Source of the DNA: Phanerochaete sordida
Taxonomy: Eukaryota; Basidiomycota; Agaricomycetes; Polyporales; Phanerochaetaceae
DNA: 64,000 nt
NCBI GenBank assembly: GCA_019973155.2
Contig: BPQB01000057.1
Location: forward strand, 62,001 to 126,000
Direction of reading: 5' to 3'
The translations under genes and the position numbers were made by a program. The notes below the pieces were generated by a model. It did no database searches. It had not been told where the DNA came from and saw only the letters and a list, made by a program, of their open reading frames with translations. Numbering within the stretch: position 1 is the stretch's first letter; every line of letters begins with the position of its first letter. This document shows, piece after piece, positions 11,255-22,880 of the stretch.

Positions 11255-12791
11255 ATGCAGCGTTGCCTCCAGATAGCAGAGCTCACGGACCACATCGTGT
11301 CCTTCGTCGACGAAGGGCTGGTCAATGTTTCTCTGGCCTCCCGCTCATTCTATACCCCCGCAATGAATATTGTATGGAGGAAATTAATCGGCATAGCACC
11401 GCTCATCCGACTGCTCCCGGAACATCTAGTTGAGGATGACGCGGGAGAACTGGTATGCTTTTAGTGTCGCCAAATTTCCGAGATGTTAATTTGGTGGAGG
11501 TCAGAATCTTCGCGAAGCACCATCTGCAGGGGACTGGTCTCGCGTTCAACACCACGCTTCTCGTGTGCGAGTTTTGTCCCTCTCTTGGAATGATGAGATG
11601 CGTTACACTCTCGCCTATCCCGTATATTCCCTTTTGCACAATAACCCCCCGCCAACCCCTCTCCTCCCGAATCTGCAAGATTTATCATGCTATGACAGCA
11701 TCCTCCCTTTCATCGACCTCGTCCTGGTGCCCTCAGTTAAATGTCTCACCATAGGCAGCGATGACGGAGTCGAACCCGACCTCTTCCTTTCCATAACGAA
11801 GTACGGACCAGGTCTACAAGAGCTAAGACTCGTAGACCCTCTCGAGCTCGACGAAGGGGACGAGGCGGAGCTCTTACCGATGCTTTTGTCGCTGACCCAG
11901 CTCACCACGCTGAAGTGGAACGACCTCATCCCTGACGATGCCTTGCTTCATCTTTCGCGTCTTCCCACTCTCAAAAATCTCACTTTTTGTCCCTCGAGTG
12001 ACACCTATCGCAGCCTACTATTGAACGACACGAGCGCCTTCTCTTCTCTCAGCAAGCTCGTACTGCTCGTACTGAAGGCCCCACTGCTGCACCACACTAC
12101 CTCCTTTCTTTCCGCCATACATCCTAGGCTACTTGTGCATCTCGAGATTGACACAGACGCCCTCATTGGCAGGAACTCGTTTACGGATCCAACTAATGCG
12201 TTCACGGCGATGCTCAAGTCGATATCCCGCTTCCACACGCTCAACGAGCTGCTGCTGGAATTCAATCCATTGGTCGCGGACCTCTCCGGCGAGATGCTTT
12301 CACCGCTGCTCGGATTGAAGAACTTGCGTCGCTTCCACATCACGGGGTTCAATCTGCGTCTCGCCCTCGCTGACTTTGAGGCGATGGCGAAGGCGTGGCC
12401 CAAACTCCAGGTGCTACATTTCCATCCGCGCGAAAGCTCCCCTGACCTACCGATGGACGTCCTCGTCCCCTTCGCCACGAACTGTCCGAGCCTCCTCGCC
12501 CTTGCCATGCCCATCCGCGGCCCGACACCCGATATGCAACAAGTGGAGCGTCCATGCGCGCCGCATCCATCGCTGAAAACCCTCGTCTCTGCATGCCTCT
12601 CCAGAAAAATTGAAAACGATCCCGTCGCCTTCGCCGATTCTCTCTATAAAATATTCCCTCACGTCAAGCTGCAACCACAGCCTCCGATCCCGCCTTTCCC
12701 CATGTGGGCCCAACGCCGTCCTCCTGGCCCTGCAGGAAGTGTCGTCGAAGCTATCAATGCGCGCTTGGAGACGCGCCGGAGAGAATCGTAA
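11255..12791 (+). CDS. F-box and leucine-rich-repeat-type protein
   Basis: The start is the ATG at 11255 (MQRCLQIAELTDHIVSFV), the usual beginning of basidiomycete F-box proteins. Exon 1 (11255-11452) holds the F-box, ending LLPEHLVEDDAGEL. The intron at 11453-11504 (GTATGC...TCAG) is phase 0. Exon 2 (11505-12791) starts NLREAPSAGDWSRVQHHASR and continues with Leu-rich repeats (LQELRLVDPLEL, LTTLKWNDL, LKNLTFCPS). Total 494 residues. F-box proteins bring substrates to SCF ubiquitin ligases through Skp1; the substrate is unknown. The same exon structure recurs in the F-box gene at 58252-59938. Confidence 0.85.
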
Positions 12792-13736
12792 CGGTCGGGA
12801 CCCTACTAGGTCTCCAAGCGGTACGTCGCGTCGGATTTTGCAGTCACGCCTTCTGAGCGCCCGCATACTCTACAGACCGCGCCGCTCTCCGTCGGCAGGC
12901 CTCACGCGTCAAATCTTGAATGGACTTCACAGCTTCTATGCTATACATGGCCTCCGTCCGTGCTGCATCGACAGGGTATCACATGCAATAGTAATTGCAT
13001 CGATAGCTTCTTGAGACGAGTCTAGGTTTCGGATCCGCTCCTCTGACCTCGGGTTAGTACCATACTTTCCGGAAAACGGCCTGCCGGACACGGTTACGTT
13101 TGTGGGCGGCACTGTGCGCAGCTGGTCTGCACCGGGCTAAGGCAGCACTTGGGGATCCGAAGAGCGCGGCGCCGGGATGCTGAAGCTCAAAGTTTGCCAA
13201 GTACCGCACAGTCTGCACGATGCTGGCGGCCAACGTGAACGCAGCAGTGACAGTGTACCAGAAAACCCTTTCCGACGCTGGGGCTTGTATGATAAGGCGC
13301 AAGTTTCTGTAACAGCTACAAATATCTGCATAAATGAATGCTCGCGTCCGCCACCCCCTTGAGCGTCAAAGCTTCCGGTTACCGCATTGAGCGTCGCCAG
13401 GCTTTCATCCCCTTCGAGCTGACATGAAGTCGCGTTCACGCACCATCAAACCTGTGCAGTAGGATTCCACTCTATGCATCGAAGGCCATGTATTCGCAAA
13501 ATCCAAGGGCTATGAAATTAAGTTTGAGAGTCGACAGAAGTTGCGTCATGCGCAGTGTACACTACTGGAATGAAAGTTGCCTACTGTAAGTGGTCAAATC
13601 CCGATGTTATCCATAACGTTCATGTGGAGGGGCAGTGTATCATAAGTGCCATAAATCCTACTCCTGAATGTGCGCATATCGGAGACGAAGATCAAACGTC
13701 TAAGACTATCGCGCGCCGGGTATACTGGAGACACGT
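12792..13736. other. Intergenic, no supported gene
   Basis: It lies between the 3' ends of two converging genes. A minus-strand frame around 13054-13302 includes a hydrophobic run (VFWYTVTAAFTLAASIVQTV) that could be a relic of a membrane protein. It has no start context or splice partner. Copy 2 of the 28-base repeat is here. Confidence 0.4.
13361..13388 (+). repeat. 28-base imperfect direct repeat, copy 2
   Basis: Partner of 11173-11200. It reads GAGCGTCAAAGC, then TTCCGGTTACCGCATT, and is followed at once by another GAGCGTC. Confidence 0.5.
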
Positions 13737-14648
13737 TCACGTGCGGCCCGCGGGCGCAGGTGCTTCAGGGACATCCTCGATGAAGCGGCTCTCCCGGTGT
13801 GGAAGCTCTGCGGGCACGCCGTTGGCCGCAGGCTGCTTATCTTCGCGCTTGCTCCGCCGGCGGAACCAGCCGCCGCCCGCGCTCGTCTTCGCGCCGGCCG
13901 CGACGCCGGCCTTGCCGGGGACAACCTCGCCGGGGGCGGCGCCCGCGCCCGGGCGCACCGTCGCCGGGTCCTGCACGCGGTCCTGCTCGCGCTTGAGGAA
14001 CTCCTCGCCCCGTATGCGCAGGAACTCCTCGAGGAGGGCGGCGTTCCGTGAGTTGGCCTTGTACGCCGCGAGCACGATATCGCCGACGATGGGGATGAAG
14101 CCGACGCCGGCCGATACGGCGTTGTTGAAGAGCATCCGGCCGACCAACCACTCAGGCAGTCTGCAGCTGATGTGAGGCATGAAACCAGGAGAGGGGCAGG
14201 GGACGCACTCTGCCTGCCGCGCTTTGCGGACGACCAGGAAGTAGTTGAGAGCTGCGTCGGCGACATCGCCTGCCCCGGGCACGATACCTAATGGTTGTGA
14301 GCAGAGCGCAGTGCGCTACACGTGGGGCACGACGCACCGATAATGAAAGTCCATCCGAACCGCACGCCGCAGAGATTAAACCCCTTGTCGAGGTAATGTG
14401 CTCGCCTCTTCACCGACTTGAGGATCTTGGCGTCGCGTTCCGAGAGCCCTGGTGGCAGCTCCCGCTGCATACCGGATGCCAGTCAGCACACGTGCGGCGA
14501 AGTTCGTGTCCGCACTAGGCCCCACCTTGCGTCTCCTCTCTCTGCCCTTCTTGTCGACGTACGTCTCGTACAGTGGGTCCGACGGCGTGTACTGCGCCAG
14601 GTTCTTTTGAAAGAGCTTTTTGCCGGTTGTGAGCATGAAGCCATCCAT
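13737..14648 (-). CDS. DUF4112-domain membrane-associated protein
   Basis: The start is the ATG at 14648 (MDGFMLTTGKKLF); the longer frame upstream begins with TTG and was not used. Exon 1 is 14526-14648, and the intron at 14465-14525 joins ERRRK to RELPPGLSERDAKIL. The DUF4112 core follows in order: AHYLDKGFNLCGVRFGWTF, then PGAGDVADAALNYFLVVRKA, then LPEWLVGRMLFNNAVSAGVG with GFIPIVGDIVLAAYKANSRN. The two PGAGD/PIVGD blocks separated by hydrophobic stretches are the family signature. The C-terminus is basic, then Ala/Pro-rich, ending APAGRT. Function is unknown for the family; two short hydrophobic hairpins suggest membrane association. Confidence 0.88.
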
Positions 14649-15029
14649 GGCGAGCGTGCTGGGCGAGGGAGTCGGGAACAAGTGCTGTGCCTGTGCGGGG
14701 ATTCATTTCTGGTTTTGTAGGCGACCGTCTGCAAGGAGCCCGTAGCCACCACGCGCTGGTCGTTGTTCGTTCTGACGTCACACTATAGTAACTCTACTTC
14801 ACTGCCCTTTCACAGCAATGTTCGCACGGTAAGATGCACGACTTATCTCCATTCAAGGCTGTGTAAGCTGTAACGTATCCCACGCTTAGCTTATTCTTAT
14901 GCGGCTTTCAAAGGAGGCTCAGACTTCTTCCAACATCTTCTTAAGATGCACATACTTCAAAGAGCTTATATTGAGCTTGTATAGAGATCATTTCCTTTCG
15001 ACTCAAGGCAGCTAGATCGGGGAAGAGAG
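14649..15029. other. Intergenic; DUF4112 gene promoter and HET gene 3' region
   Basis: It includes a CRE palindrome at 14773-14780. The part from 14800 to 15000 is AT-rich, as expected downstream of the HET gene. No coding frame. Confidence 0.5.
14773..14780. promoter_or_regulatory. CRE-type palindrome TGACGTCA
   Basis: Second perfect CRE in the window, 125 bases upstream of the DUF4112 start codon and within usual promoter distance. Function inferred from the consensus only. Confidence 0.3.
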
Positions 15030-17093
15030 CTATGTAGAAAGTTCCATGATGATAGACTTTGCTCCCTCTGCCTTCATCGCTTCGAAGGCTTTCATATACT
15101 GATCGCGATACTGCGTCCTTTGCAGAGCCACCTCATTCGCTACATACATGATCCTCGTCGTCTTCCATCCTGCTTGCGACTGAAGGCTTTCCGCGCATGC
15201 CAGGATGACACCCCATTTGACGACATCGGTGAGGGACTGCATTCCTTCGGCGGCCTCTTTCTTCTCCCCTACCACCTCTGCGACAACCCAGTAGTCCTCG
15301 CGCGCAGGCCTGCCGTGGGGTGCCAGCGGGAGATGAAGTCGTACCAAGGTGTAGAGGACTCCCTGTAGAATGACCCCGTGCATGCCTGTGTATCCCTCGC
15401 CCAAGGCTACACGGCACGCCACGCGTTCGCCCTCGAACCGTATCGCGAGGTCTTTGTTCTCATCGATTGAGATCCGACAGGGTGCAGAGGTCTCCGCGAT
15501 CTGGTAGTACTGTCCAGGGAGATCGCTGATGACCTCGTCGTTCTGCGCCAGCACCAAGCGCTCCGCCGTAAATATCGCGTGGTTGGGCTTGTCTTCGAGC
15601 GCGGGCACGCCCGTCGCGAACTCTTTCCACGACGGAAAGAGCGCGAACGGCTTGTCGGCGAAGTGCAGGAGGAAGAGCTCGAGGCGTTCCACGCCGCCCA
15701 TGGTCTTGATCAGGAGCTGCCACGACGTGTCCAGGGGTGCAGCAGCGTCGTACTGCGGCAGGCTGTCACACCCCATGCAGTACGCCAGACCTGCAACGCG
15801 GTCCATCTCAGTGGTGCAGGAGCGCTGCATGAGGCCAGGGACGAGGGCCGTGCTGCCTCCCTTGCGCAGAATGTCCACAAGTCCGCGTACTTGTGAGAAA
15901 AATGCCTCTCCGCCGGCCAGCGGGAACCCGGCTAGACCTCCAGGAATCCAACCAGTGACTGACTCTTGCAGGGTCCACACGCGATTGAACCAGTGCCTGC
16001 TGGACTCCAGCGTGGCGGGCGAGGTGTCGAGGGGGAGGCCGAGGCCGTTGAAGTATGTGATGCACGGCCGGTTCGAGGGCTCGCCCTGGTAAACGAAGCC
16101 GATCGTGGGCACGTCGGTCTTCCACTCCTCGGTCCGCAACGCCTCGTCCTCGGCGCGTCCCTGCTGCCGCAGACACAGCACGTCGATCCAGACGTACTCG
16201 GCACCCATGTTCAGCAGCTCGACACGAACATGGGCCAGAGATGCCGCGCTGGGGAGCGGAACGGGCCATTGCTTCCTGTTGATGGACGTCCAGACCTGCG
16301 TCCGCTCCTCGTCGGCGACCCAGCTGTGGGACACGGCCCAGAGCGAATGGGGGAGTTTGACGTCGTCATCAGAGTCGCTTTCCTCGCAGGGGATCACAGA
16401 GAGGGGCAGTACTCGATTGCTGTACAGGTCCCAGATACGCCTGGGCTGTGTTGTGGCTTGAAGGGCCTGACGGCGTCGTATGGTCTCTTTGCGCTCGTCA
16501 TCGCGTTTCGCGTCGCGGGCTCGGATGTCCGCGTACAAACGCGAACCCTGAACAGCGACGTCGGCTTCCGTCCACCAAGGTCGTACCTTTCCGTAAGCCT
16601 CTCCAAAGTCGTACGTTGTGGCGCGGATATCCTCGAGTAGCGCTTGCATGCCCTGTGTCTCCAAACGGTGATCGGTGCCCAGCACGGCGTTGAAACGACC
16701 GAGAAGACCTGCAGCGTTCATGGTAGAGCACGGAATATCGGCAAGGCTGTCAGGGATTGCGTACGGGCCCACGTAGACCCACTGGAAAGGTACAGAAGAC
16801 GGAGGGCCCGGGGGTCGCAGTGTGAAAACCTGTCCTGGCGCGTCGCTTGCGTGGCAGAACAGCACCTCGTCTGCGACGGCTCCGGAAACCGCCAGCAACA
16901 CCAGCCCCCATATCGTGTCCCTCTGTTTTTCCAGGTCATCTTCAAGGATACACGACCACCTGGGGTCCCAACGAACTCGTACATCCTCGAGGGAAATCGT
17001 GATAGGGCGATAGTCGCTGGGAGCCAGTTGCTTCCAAGGAGGGGCAGGCCCTACTGCCGACGCAGATAGCCGTTTGAGACAGAATTTGCGCAT
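15030..17093 (-). CDS. HET-domain (heterokaryon incompatibility-type) protein, intact copy
   Basis: A single uninterrupted frame of 688 codons runs from the ATG at 17093 (MRKFCLKRLSASAV) to 15030. HET-type blocks are seen in order: LWAVSHSWVADEERTQVW; LLNMGAEYVWIDVLCLRQQG; VPTIGFVYQG; and HWFNRVWTLQESVTGW. These correspond to the conserved HET core (S-H-W, Y-WIDxLC, R-WTLQE). HET proteins trigger programmed cell death after fusion of unlike individuals in several fungi, but many family members are untested. A second copy of exactly the same length (2064 bases) lies at 55794-57857. The lack of introns, unlike all neighbours, fits a rapidly copied gene. Assignment as HET is firm; a role in incompatibility is inferred. 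Confidence 0.85.
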   Translation of the reverse strand: MRKFCLKRLSASAVGPAPPWKQLAPSDYRPITISLEDVRVRWDPRWSCILEDDLEKQRDTIWGLVLLAVSGAVADEVLFCHASDAPGQVFTLRPPGPPSSVPFQWVYVGPYAIPDSLADIPCSTMNAAGLLGRFNAVLGTDHRLETQGMQALLEDIRATTYDFGEAYGKVRPWWTEADVAVQGSRLYADIRARDAKRDDERKETIRRRQALQATTQPRRIWDLYSNRVLPLSVIPCEESDSDDDVKLPHSLWAVSHSWVADEERTQVWTSINRKQWPVPLPSAASLAHVRVELLNMGAEYVWIDVLCLRQQGRAEDEALRTEEWKTDVPTIGFVYQGEPSNRPCITYFNGLGLPLDTSPATLESSRHWFNRVWTLQESVTGWIPGGLAGFPLAGGEAFFSQVRGLVDILRKGGSTALVPGLMQRSCTTEMDRVAGLAYCMGCDSLPQYDAAAPLDTSWQLLIKTMGGVERLELFLLHFADKPFALFPSWKEFATGVPALEDKPNHAIFTAERLVLAQNDEVISDLPGQYYQIAETSAPCRISIDENKDLAIRFEGERVACRVALGEGYTGMHGVILQGVLYTLVRLHLPLAPHGRPAREDYWVVAEVVGEKKEAAEGMQSLTDVVKWGVILACAESLQSQAGWKTTRIMYVANEVALQRTQYRDQYMKAFEAMKAEGAKSIIMELST

Positions 17094-18397
17094 GTCGGAC
17101 GCGTCACTTGAGCCTAGTCGCGTAGCGAGAGGTAGCGAGGGCGCGTCCTGTGGGTACGGTACCTCTGAGCAAGCTTCGTGAGCGCCTAGCGAGCCAACAA
17201 ACGCAGCGTTTTCGTACGGGGACCCGATGCTTCCTGCGATAGCCCTGTGGGTGGGACTATGGCTCTGAACCTGAACTGTGAGGAATAGAAATTATGTAGA
17301 AAAGGTCTGCTCCATGCTTGTGCTGACCCTTGGGCCCGGAAGATGCCTGCCGCCCGAAGATAGTAAGCTATACACAACATCATGTCAATTCAAATCAGCT
17401 TGCTGTAGGCGATATCATGTGAGATATCTCTGGTGGCACAGAGCAATCGAGCAACTCCGAGGGCGCGGCGACACATACAGACGCATGGTTGTCACTCTGA
17501 GAAGTCGCTACCGCAGGCCAGGCAACGCTGACTCAGGTCAACGACAAAGGACTGGCGGCGGCAGCTGGCAAGAGACACGTACCAGAACATAAGGCACCAG
17601 CTTCCCAGACCGATGCGTCCGGCTATCTGCATTCAACGTTCGGCCGCGCTTGCTAGTCCTCGCCGCCCAAAAAACCGTCCCGCACGTAATCCTTTCGTTG
17701 GTGACCAGCCTGCTGTGCTTGAGGTCGAGCACAAGGCAGGCTCCCGCTCACAGAATCAAGACATGTGTAGCGATGGCTGAAGATGTGCTAGCTTGGGACA
17801 TGCAAGTGTAGAGTGAGTGGCTCGAACTCCCGCTGGCGGATATTTCGAATTTCTGGAATAAACGTAGGCACGTGACGTGACGTGGCGTGAGAATGTCATG
17901 GTGGATGCCGCCGCGCGGCGACGGTGCTCTCACGTTTCTTCATCTCCTTCCTTAATCTCAATATTCCCTCAGCCGGATACGACCGTATCTTCATCGACAA
18001 CATTTGATGCTGGGAGCTATGTACTTGTCGTCATTCCAGCTCACGGATTACCGGAACCCCTTGAACTTTCGTGACAACTGAGACCAGTCTCGGTCACCAT
18101 CGCGGACGGTGTCCCGCGCGGTATCTTCCTTTGCGGTCCGCGTCCTCTCGAGTGCACATGTACTTGCGTACCGGTGACTTTTCTGACTCGGGTCTCGAAC
18201 TTTGAGGGAATTGACTAAGAGACTCGAGTCCGTCCAGATCGAGACCGGCGAGCATAACTTCATTTTTGAACCGGGGCTGACAGTACAAGTTTAGCTTAGA
18301 CCTCACCCGCAACATCTTCCGTCGTCGCCAGCGCATCACAGACAGACCGCACGATCCACCTACACAACCAAGTTCCCGGCCAGCTCAGCGCGCTACG
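17094..18397. other. Intergenic; divergent promoters of HET and coiled-coil gene A
   Basis: 1.3 kb without a supported gene. At 17336-17359 it shares 24 identical bases with 58085-58108, at a similar distance upstream of the other HET copy. The stretch 17870-17885 contains clustered ACGTGACGT motifs. Short frames in all phases lack coding features. Confidence 0.5.
17336..17359. repeat. Upstream element shared by both HET copies, copy 1
   Basis: 24 bases identical to 58085-58108. It lies about 243 bases upstream of this HET start codon against about 228 for the other. Flanking bases (TGAGGAATRGAA) are also similar, so the duplication included the promoter. Confidence 0.6.
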
Positions 18398-19728
18398 ATG
18401 GTTGTTGACATCTTCAAGAGATCGCTATCGAAGCGCAGCTTCGTGCCTATCTTTGAAAATAACTCGGTATGTTCCGCCCAGATCTACCAGTGCACGCTGA
18501 ACACCGCATTCATGCTGATGCACTTTGGCTAGCACAATCTAAAGGGAGATGCTCTCTTCGCCTTGCCCGGAGCTTCCGCATCATTCCACGCGCTCCCGCT
18601 GTTCAGGAATGTCGAGTTCAAGATCAGAGTAGGCGACTTCGACGAGACGATCTCGAATACGAAGAGGTACCCGTCAAGCTCTCAATGCTCGCAGGCGCGC
18701 TCGGAGTCCGACATCGCGCGGCTGACGTCCCAGCTCTCCGCGACCAGCGAGAAGATGTGCTCGCTGGAGCACGAGACACGCGAGAAGGACTTACTCATCC
18801 TCGCCCTCTCTCGCAGTCAGGATCAGCTACGCTCCCGCTTGGATGACGCGAGCGACGACACTACACAGGCACTCCGCGATCGCGACCTTGCCATGGTGCA
18901 ACTCGACGACGCACTGGACGAAGTCGAGAACCTGAAGTGCGTCCTAGGAAGCAAGGAGGCAGAACTGGCGACAGCACACGACAAGGGAGCTCAACGCGAA
19001 GTGACACTCAAATATTTGGACGACCAGGTTGAAGAAATGAGGGCCGACGGCGTACGTCTGCGGCAAACTATCCGCGAACTCGAGGGGCGAGATGACAGGC
19101 GGGAAAGCGTTGAGCAGGTGCTCAGGGAGGAGATCGCTGCGCTCAAGTCTCAACTAGCAGTATCCAACGACAAGTGCGACGCTCTCCAAGCAGCTCTGAA
19201 TCGCGAAGACGAGCGCACACATTCGGCACACGCGTACATCGCCGGTCTGCAGGATACACTCGCAGTCTTCGAGCCAGAGGACCGCCGCCTACCTGTAGCT
19301 GCAGGGGTTCCCACAGATCGCACCGAAATCTTCGATTCTCATGAGCCCAGGCAGTTTGGCGGCAGCGAAGACCTCTTTGTTCCGCGGATCGCGCTGTCTG
19401 TTTCGTCCCCGTCGTGCGCCAAGCGCGCGACAGCAGACAACGGATCTCCCTTCGTGAGTTCTTCCAGCATTGCCGTCGAAACTTCGTACCCAACCGATCA
19501 CTCTCTTAGATATCCATGCTTCGTTGCTCAACGTCTGCCGTGCTCTGTGCGACTACGCGCACAAACGTTCTTGCGCTGTCGCCTACGATACACAGTTTCT
19601 TTACCCCGTCGACTCCGGTAAGGGCAGGTTCCTCTGCTCGCCGTTTGCATCTGCTTACTAGACGCTCCCAGACTATCAGTGCGGCGGCCTCTCTCGCCTC
19701 CTTCTGCTCATCTTTAGCTCTAGCGTAG
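18398..19728 (+). CDS. Coiled-coil protein, paralogue A
   Basis: The start is the ATG at 18398. Exon 1 (18398-18466, 23 codons) contains DIFKRSLSKRS. Introns lie at 18467-18532 and 19454-19509 (GTGAGT...CTCTTAG), both phase 0. The protein has 402 residues. About 230 residues in the middle form a long coiled coil (SDIARLTSQLSATSEKM, ALDEVENLKCVLGSKEAEL, REEIAALKSQLAVSNDK). The last exon reads HSFFTPSTPVRAGSS and ends SSLALA. Ignoring the second intron gives a different Arg-rich tail ending at 19621; I prefer the spliced form because it restores the TPSTP motif seen in paralogue C. No known domain. It belongs to a three-member family with 20426-21782 and 53081-55250. Confidence 0.72.
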
Positions 19729-20425
19729 GCTCCCTACGATTCCGACTTTGCTTCGCTTACGGAGAACATACATTTGGTTCTCTTCTCCCTTTTGCACATA
19801 CTTACTGAAGTAGTTCTTGACCTATATGCCGCCAAATATTATATTTCGCTCTTTGCGAACAAAACGTCTGAAATAACCCTGGTTCCATGTGTCTGGGAGT
19901 GGCGCGGTACCTGTAGGCTGTGGCGTGCGAATGTGGGGTATTGAGGTGCTGCAAGCGCGCAACGATGGCTCAGTTGCGTACGCCCATCCTCCCCCGCTAC
20001 CTGGACGTCGCTGCTCTTCACGCCACACTTCCTGCAGCGCAAAAGCACCATAGTTCGTAAAACATATGAATGCTCGATAGACGCAGGATGGACGCGTATC
20101 TGGTTACGTCGGGTTTATGGACCTCTCGAAGTGTATGTACCTCCGCACATGCTTGCCGCAGAGTATCGCCTGCGGTGAGATCCATGCTTAGTGCTACATG
20201 ATCTCTGCCAGCACCAAATCTCCTCTTCATCCCGAGCAGCCTGAAATAGCTCAAGGGGGCACGAAGCTTGATCGGTGCGCTAAATCTCGTCTAAATCGAG
20301 GGCGTCGGTATGTTCGACCCTCGAGCCAACACTCCACTCAAACCACCATCCCCACCCTGCGGACAGGTTGGCCCTCATACAAACTAGCCAGCCCATACCA
20401 AGCACCACTTCCTAGCACCTCCACT
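19729..20425. other. Intergenic between coiled-coil paralogues A and B
   Basis: It should hold the terminator of A and promoter of B. A minus-strand frame at 19822-20051 has a CRKCG stretch but no matching second zinc-ligand pair. I do not call it. Confidence 0.45.
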
Positions 20426-21782
20426 ATGGATCCCAATATCCCTCTTATCGCCATGTTTCAAAGGGCGTTACGTGCGAGCGACATTGTCTCTGGGATTCCT
20501 ACAGTGAGCAGGGTTCCCCACAATCTCGATACGCTCTGACTTCTCAGTCGACCTTCCACAGCGCGCTGCACCTGGGGCCACGCATATGATCACTTCTCCT
20601 CTCTCACATCACGCCGCGTTCCTGGAGAACAGCAGACTTCGAAGGCGAGTGCAGGAGTTGAACGCAGCGCTTGCTAGAGCGGAGGGGCAGACTGCAGAGT
20701 TGGAGTGTCGAAACGCGGACGCGCAAGCTGAGAACGCACGGCTCGCCTCCGAGCTGTCGTCCGCTGCCACAGCCCTGAACGACTCCCTCGAGCGCGCGAA
20801 GGAGGGCGCGGCGTCTCTGGTCCAGGAGAAGGACGAACTCACGGCCTCACTGAGGAGCAAGGCTGCCGAAGTCGCGCAGCTGAGGACCAAGCAGGGCGTC
20901 ATCGACCTTGCTCTCGCTGCCCAGAAGGCATCCTCCGCGGGGCGCGACGCACAACATGCTGCGAAACTCAACGAACTCGATGCTGCGCTCCGGGACACAC
21001 GCGCACAGCTCCGCGCAGCCCTCGGCGACGCCGTCAAGGGCCAGCTCGCGTCCAACCAGCTCCGCTCCGAGAATGCGGAGCTCCAGGAGACGGTCGCTGC
21101 CCGCGAAAAGGCTTTCGCACGTGCCGAAGTCAAGGTCGTACTGGGCGACCTTCAGATCTCTGAGCTCGAGGCGCAGCTGAAGGCGATGGCAGCCGAGCGC
21201 GACGCGGCACGGGCGTCGTTCACGCTGTCGCAGAGCGCGCTGAAGCGCTGCCAGGAGCTCTTGCGAGCACACGACGAGACGAAAGACGGAACCGCGGCGC
21301 TGCACGAAAAGGCGGCCGACCTCGAGCAGGAGAAGCAAGACGCGTCGGCCCTCGCGACGGCCCTGCAGGACGAAGTCGCCGCGCTCAAGGCACTGAACGC
21401 GGAGCACCTCCTCGCGAAGAAAGTCTTCAGAAACGAGACCACGGCGCTCAAGGCGAAGCTGCTCGCGCTGCACGGCACCTCTGCGCACGACCAGCTCCAG
21501 ACGGTCACGGCGGAGCGCGACAGCCTAGTTGGCCGCCAGCGCGAGCTCGAGGACCAGCTGGCGGAGGTCCAGGCCGAGCTCGATGCTGTCCGGGGGGACG
21601 CGATTCCGAAGCTCCTCATGTCAGAGGGGATCTGCGACGAACTCGCCGCCGTCCTTGCTTTCTCTCGCGGCGTCGAATCACATGACACCAGCTCAAGCAA
21701 CCTTGCTGAGAGCCCGGTCGGTTCGAGCAACTACACGAGTCCCAAAACCCCACTGCGCCTACCGCTCCTGCCAGCACTCTGA
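20426..21782 (+). CDS. Coiled-coil protein, paralogue B
   Basis: The start is the ATG at 20426. Exon 1 (20426-20503, 26 codons) reads MDPNIPLIAMFQRALRASD. The intron at 20504-20561 is phase 0; the nearer acceptor at 20545-20547 would run into a stop, so the CAG at 20559-20561 was chosen. Exon 2 runs to 21782, 432 residues in all. Nearly the whole of it is a coiled coil rich in Ala, Glu and Leu (RRRVQELNAALARAEGQTAE, ELEDQLAEVQAELDAVRGD). The tail is Ser/Pro-rich (SPKTPLRLPLLPAL). No enzymatic domain. A structural, scaffold or tethering role is likely from the fold only. Confidence 0.75.
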
Positions 21783-22880
21783 CGATACTACACTGGCTGG
21801 CTCTTGTCTACCGAGTTGACTCTTGGTTGTCTGGCACACCTATCTCCGCCATATCGAAATCCGCAAATGTAAACGCAGCATCACCGCTGTTCTTGGATGT
21901 TCTAACGCTGTTCAGACCCCAACATGTCTCTCCCTGGGTGACCTCCCAGCTACCATATCCACCACCACGCGCCTGGCGCGCGCTCTTACCTGGGTTGTTC
22001 TCCACTTGCCTTTGGGTCATGAGCCCTAGTTTTGTGTCGTCTGTGGTGTCTGCAACCCTCTCCACCGACAGTAATCTGGACCTGTCCTCCAAGGGTCGTA
22101 TGGAGCACCAGGACCGCTACACCCGAACGCCATCATAACCTTCTCCAATCTGCCTGTATCTAGCAATGACAATCTAGCACCCTATACCGCTCTAGACGCA
22201 CGCCGAGCTGCTCTGCACGTCAGGCCAAGTCGCTCGCCGTGTCTCATTGACACGATGCGTTGTGCCGTTCAACAGCCTCTGCCGCATCTACGCCATGTCC
22301 AGCCGCGCACACATTTACCGAGCGTGTGCTTCCCACTCCACACTCTTCGTGGGTGCACCACCCAGCTACACGCGCTCGAACCGTCTAGAAACGATGGCGA
22401 CGGGCCTAGGGCGGCGCGACGCGTCCTGCGCGCCCACTCACAGCGCGGCGGGCCCAGGATCGGCCGCGCCACGCGCCGTGTCTGCGCATCACGCCCGCGC
22501 GGTACGTGCCGCGCGCGCAAGGAGCGTGCGCCCCAGGCGGTGGCGCGGTCGCGGGAGCACTCGGTGAAAGCCTATCCGACAGCACGAGCGACGCGTCGAC
22601 GGGCGGCGGGCGCGAGCATCCGGGATGACCGCGGCCGATCCGTGCTCCCGCAGCGCGCTGCGATCGTATGCAGGCGTCCCTTGATCGCACACGGTGTGAT
22701 GCCCTGGCGAAAGCACCCGTGCATTGAAGGGTCGCGCGCAGAGATAGTTGCATTGGCCTGTTACAGCGCGTTCCCGTGAAGCCCAGAGAGAAACAGCCTA
22801 TCTCGAGTCTAAATTCCGCGTCCTCTATCGCCGCGCTGGAGCGGCGGGATCTCCGCGCGTGGAGCAGGCGCGCGGCGCCC
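21783..22880. other. Intergenic, GC-rich, no supported gene
   Basis: 1.1 kb between converging genes. From about 22390 to 22680 it is very GC-rich, so open frames appear in most phases by chance. None has a domain or sensible composition. Confidence 0.4.

Noticed and set aside
20847..21488. 213-codon minus-strand frame over coiled-coil B
   Set aside because: Mirror of the Leu/Glu/Arg pattern of the coiled coil; no start context or domain.
22269..22780. Overlapping frames in a GC-rich block
   Set aside because: Open frames in most phases with Arg/Ala bias indicate composition, not coding.
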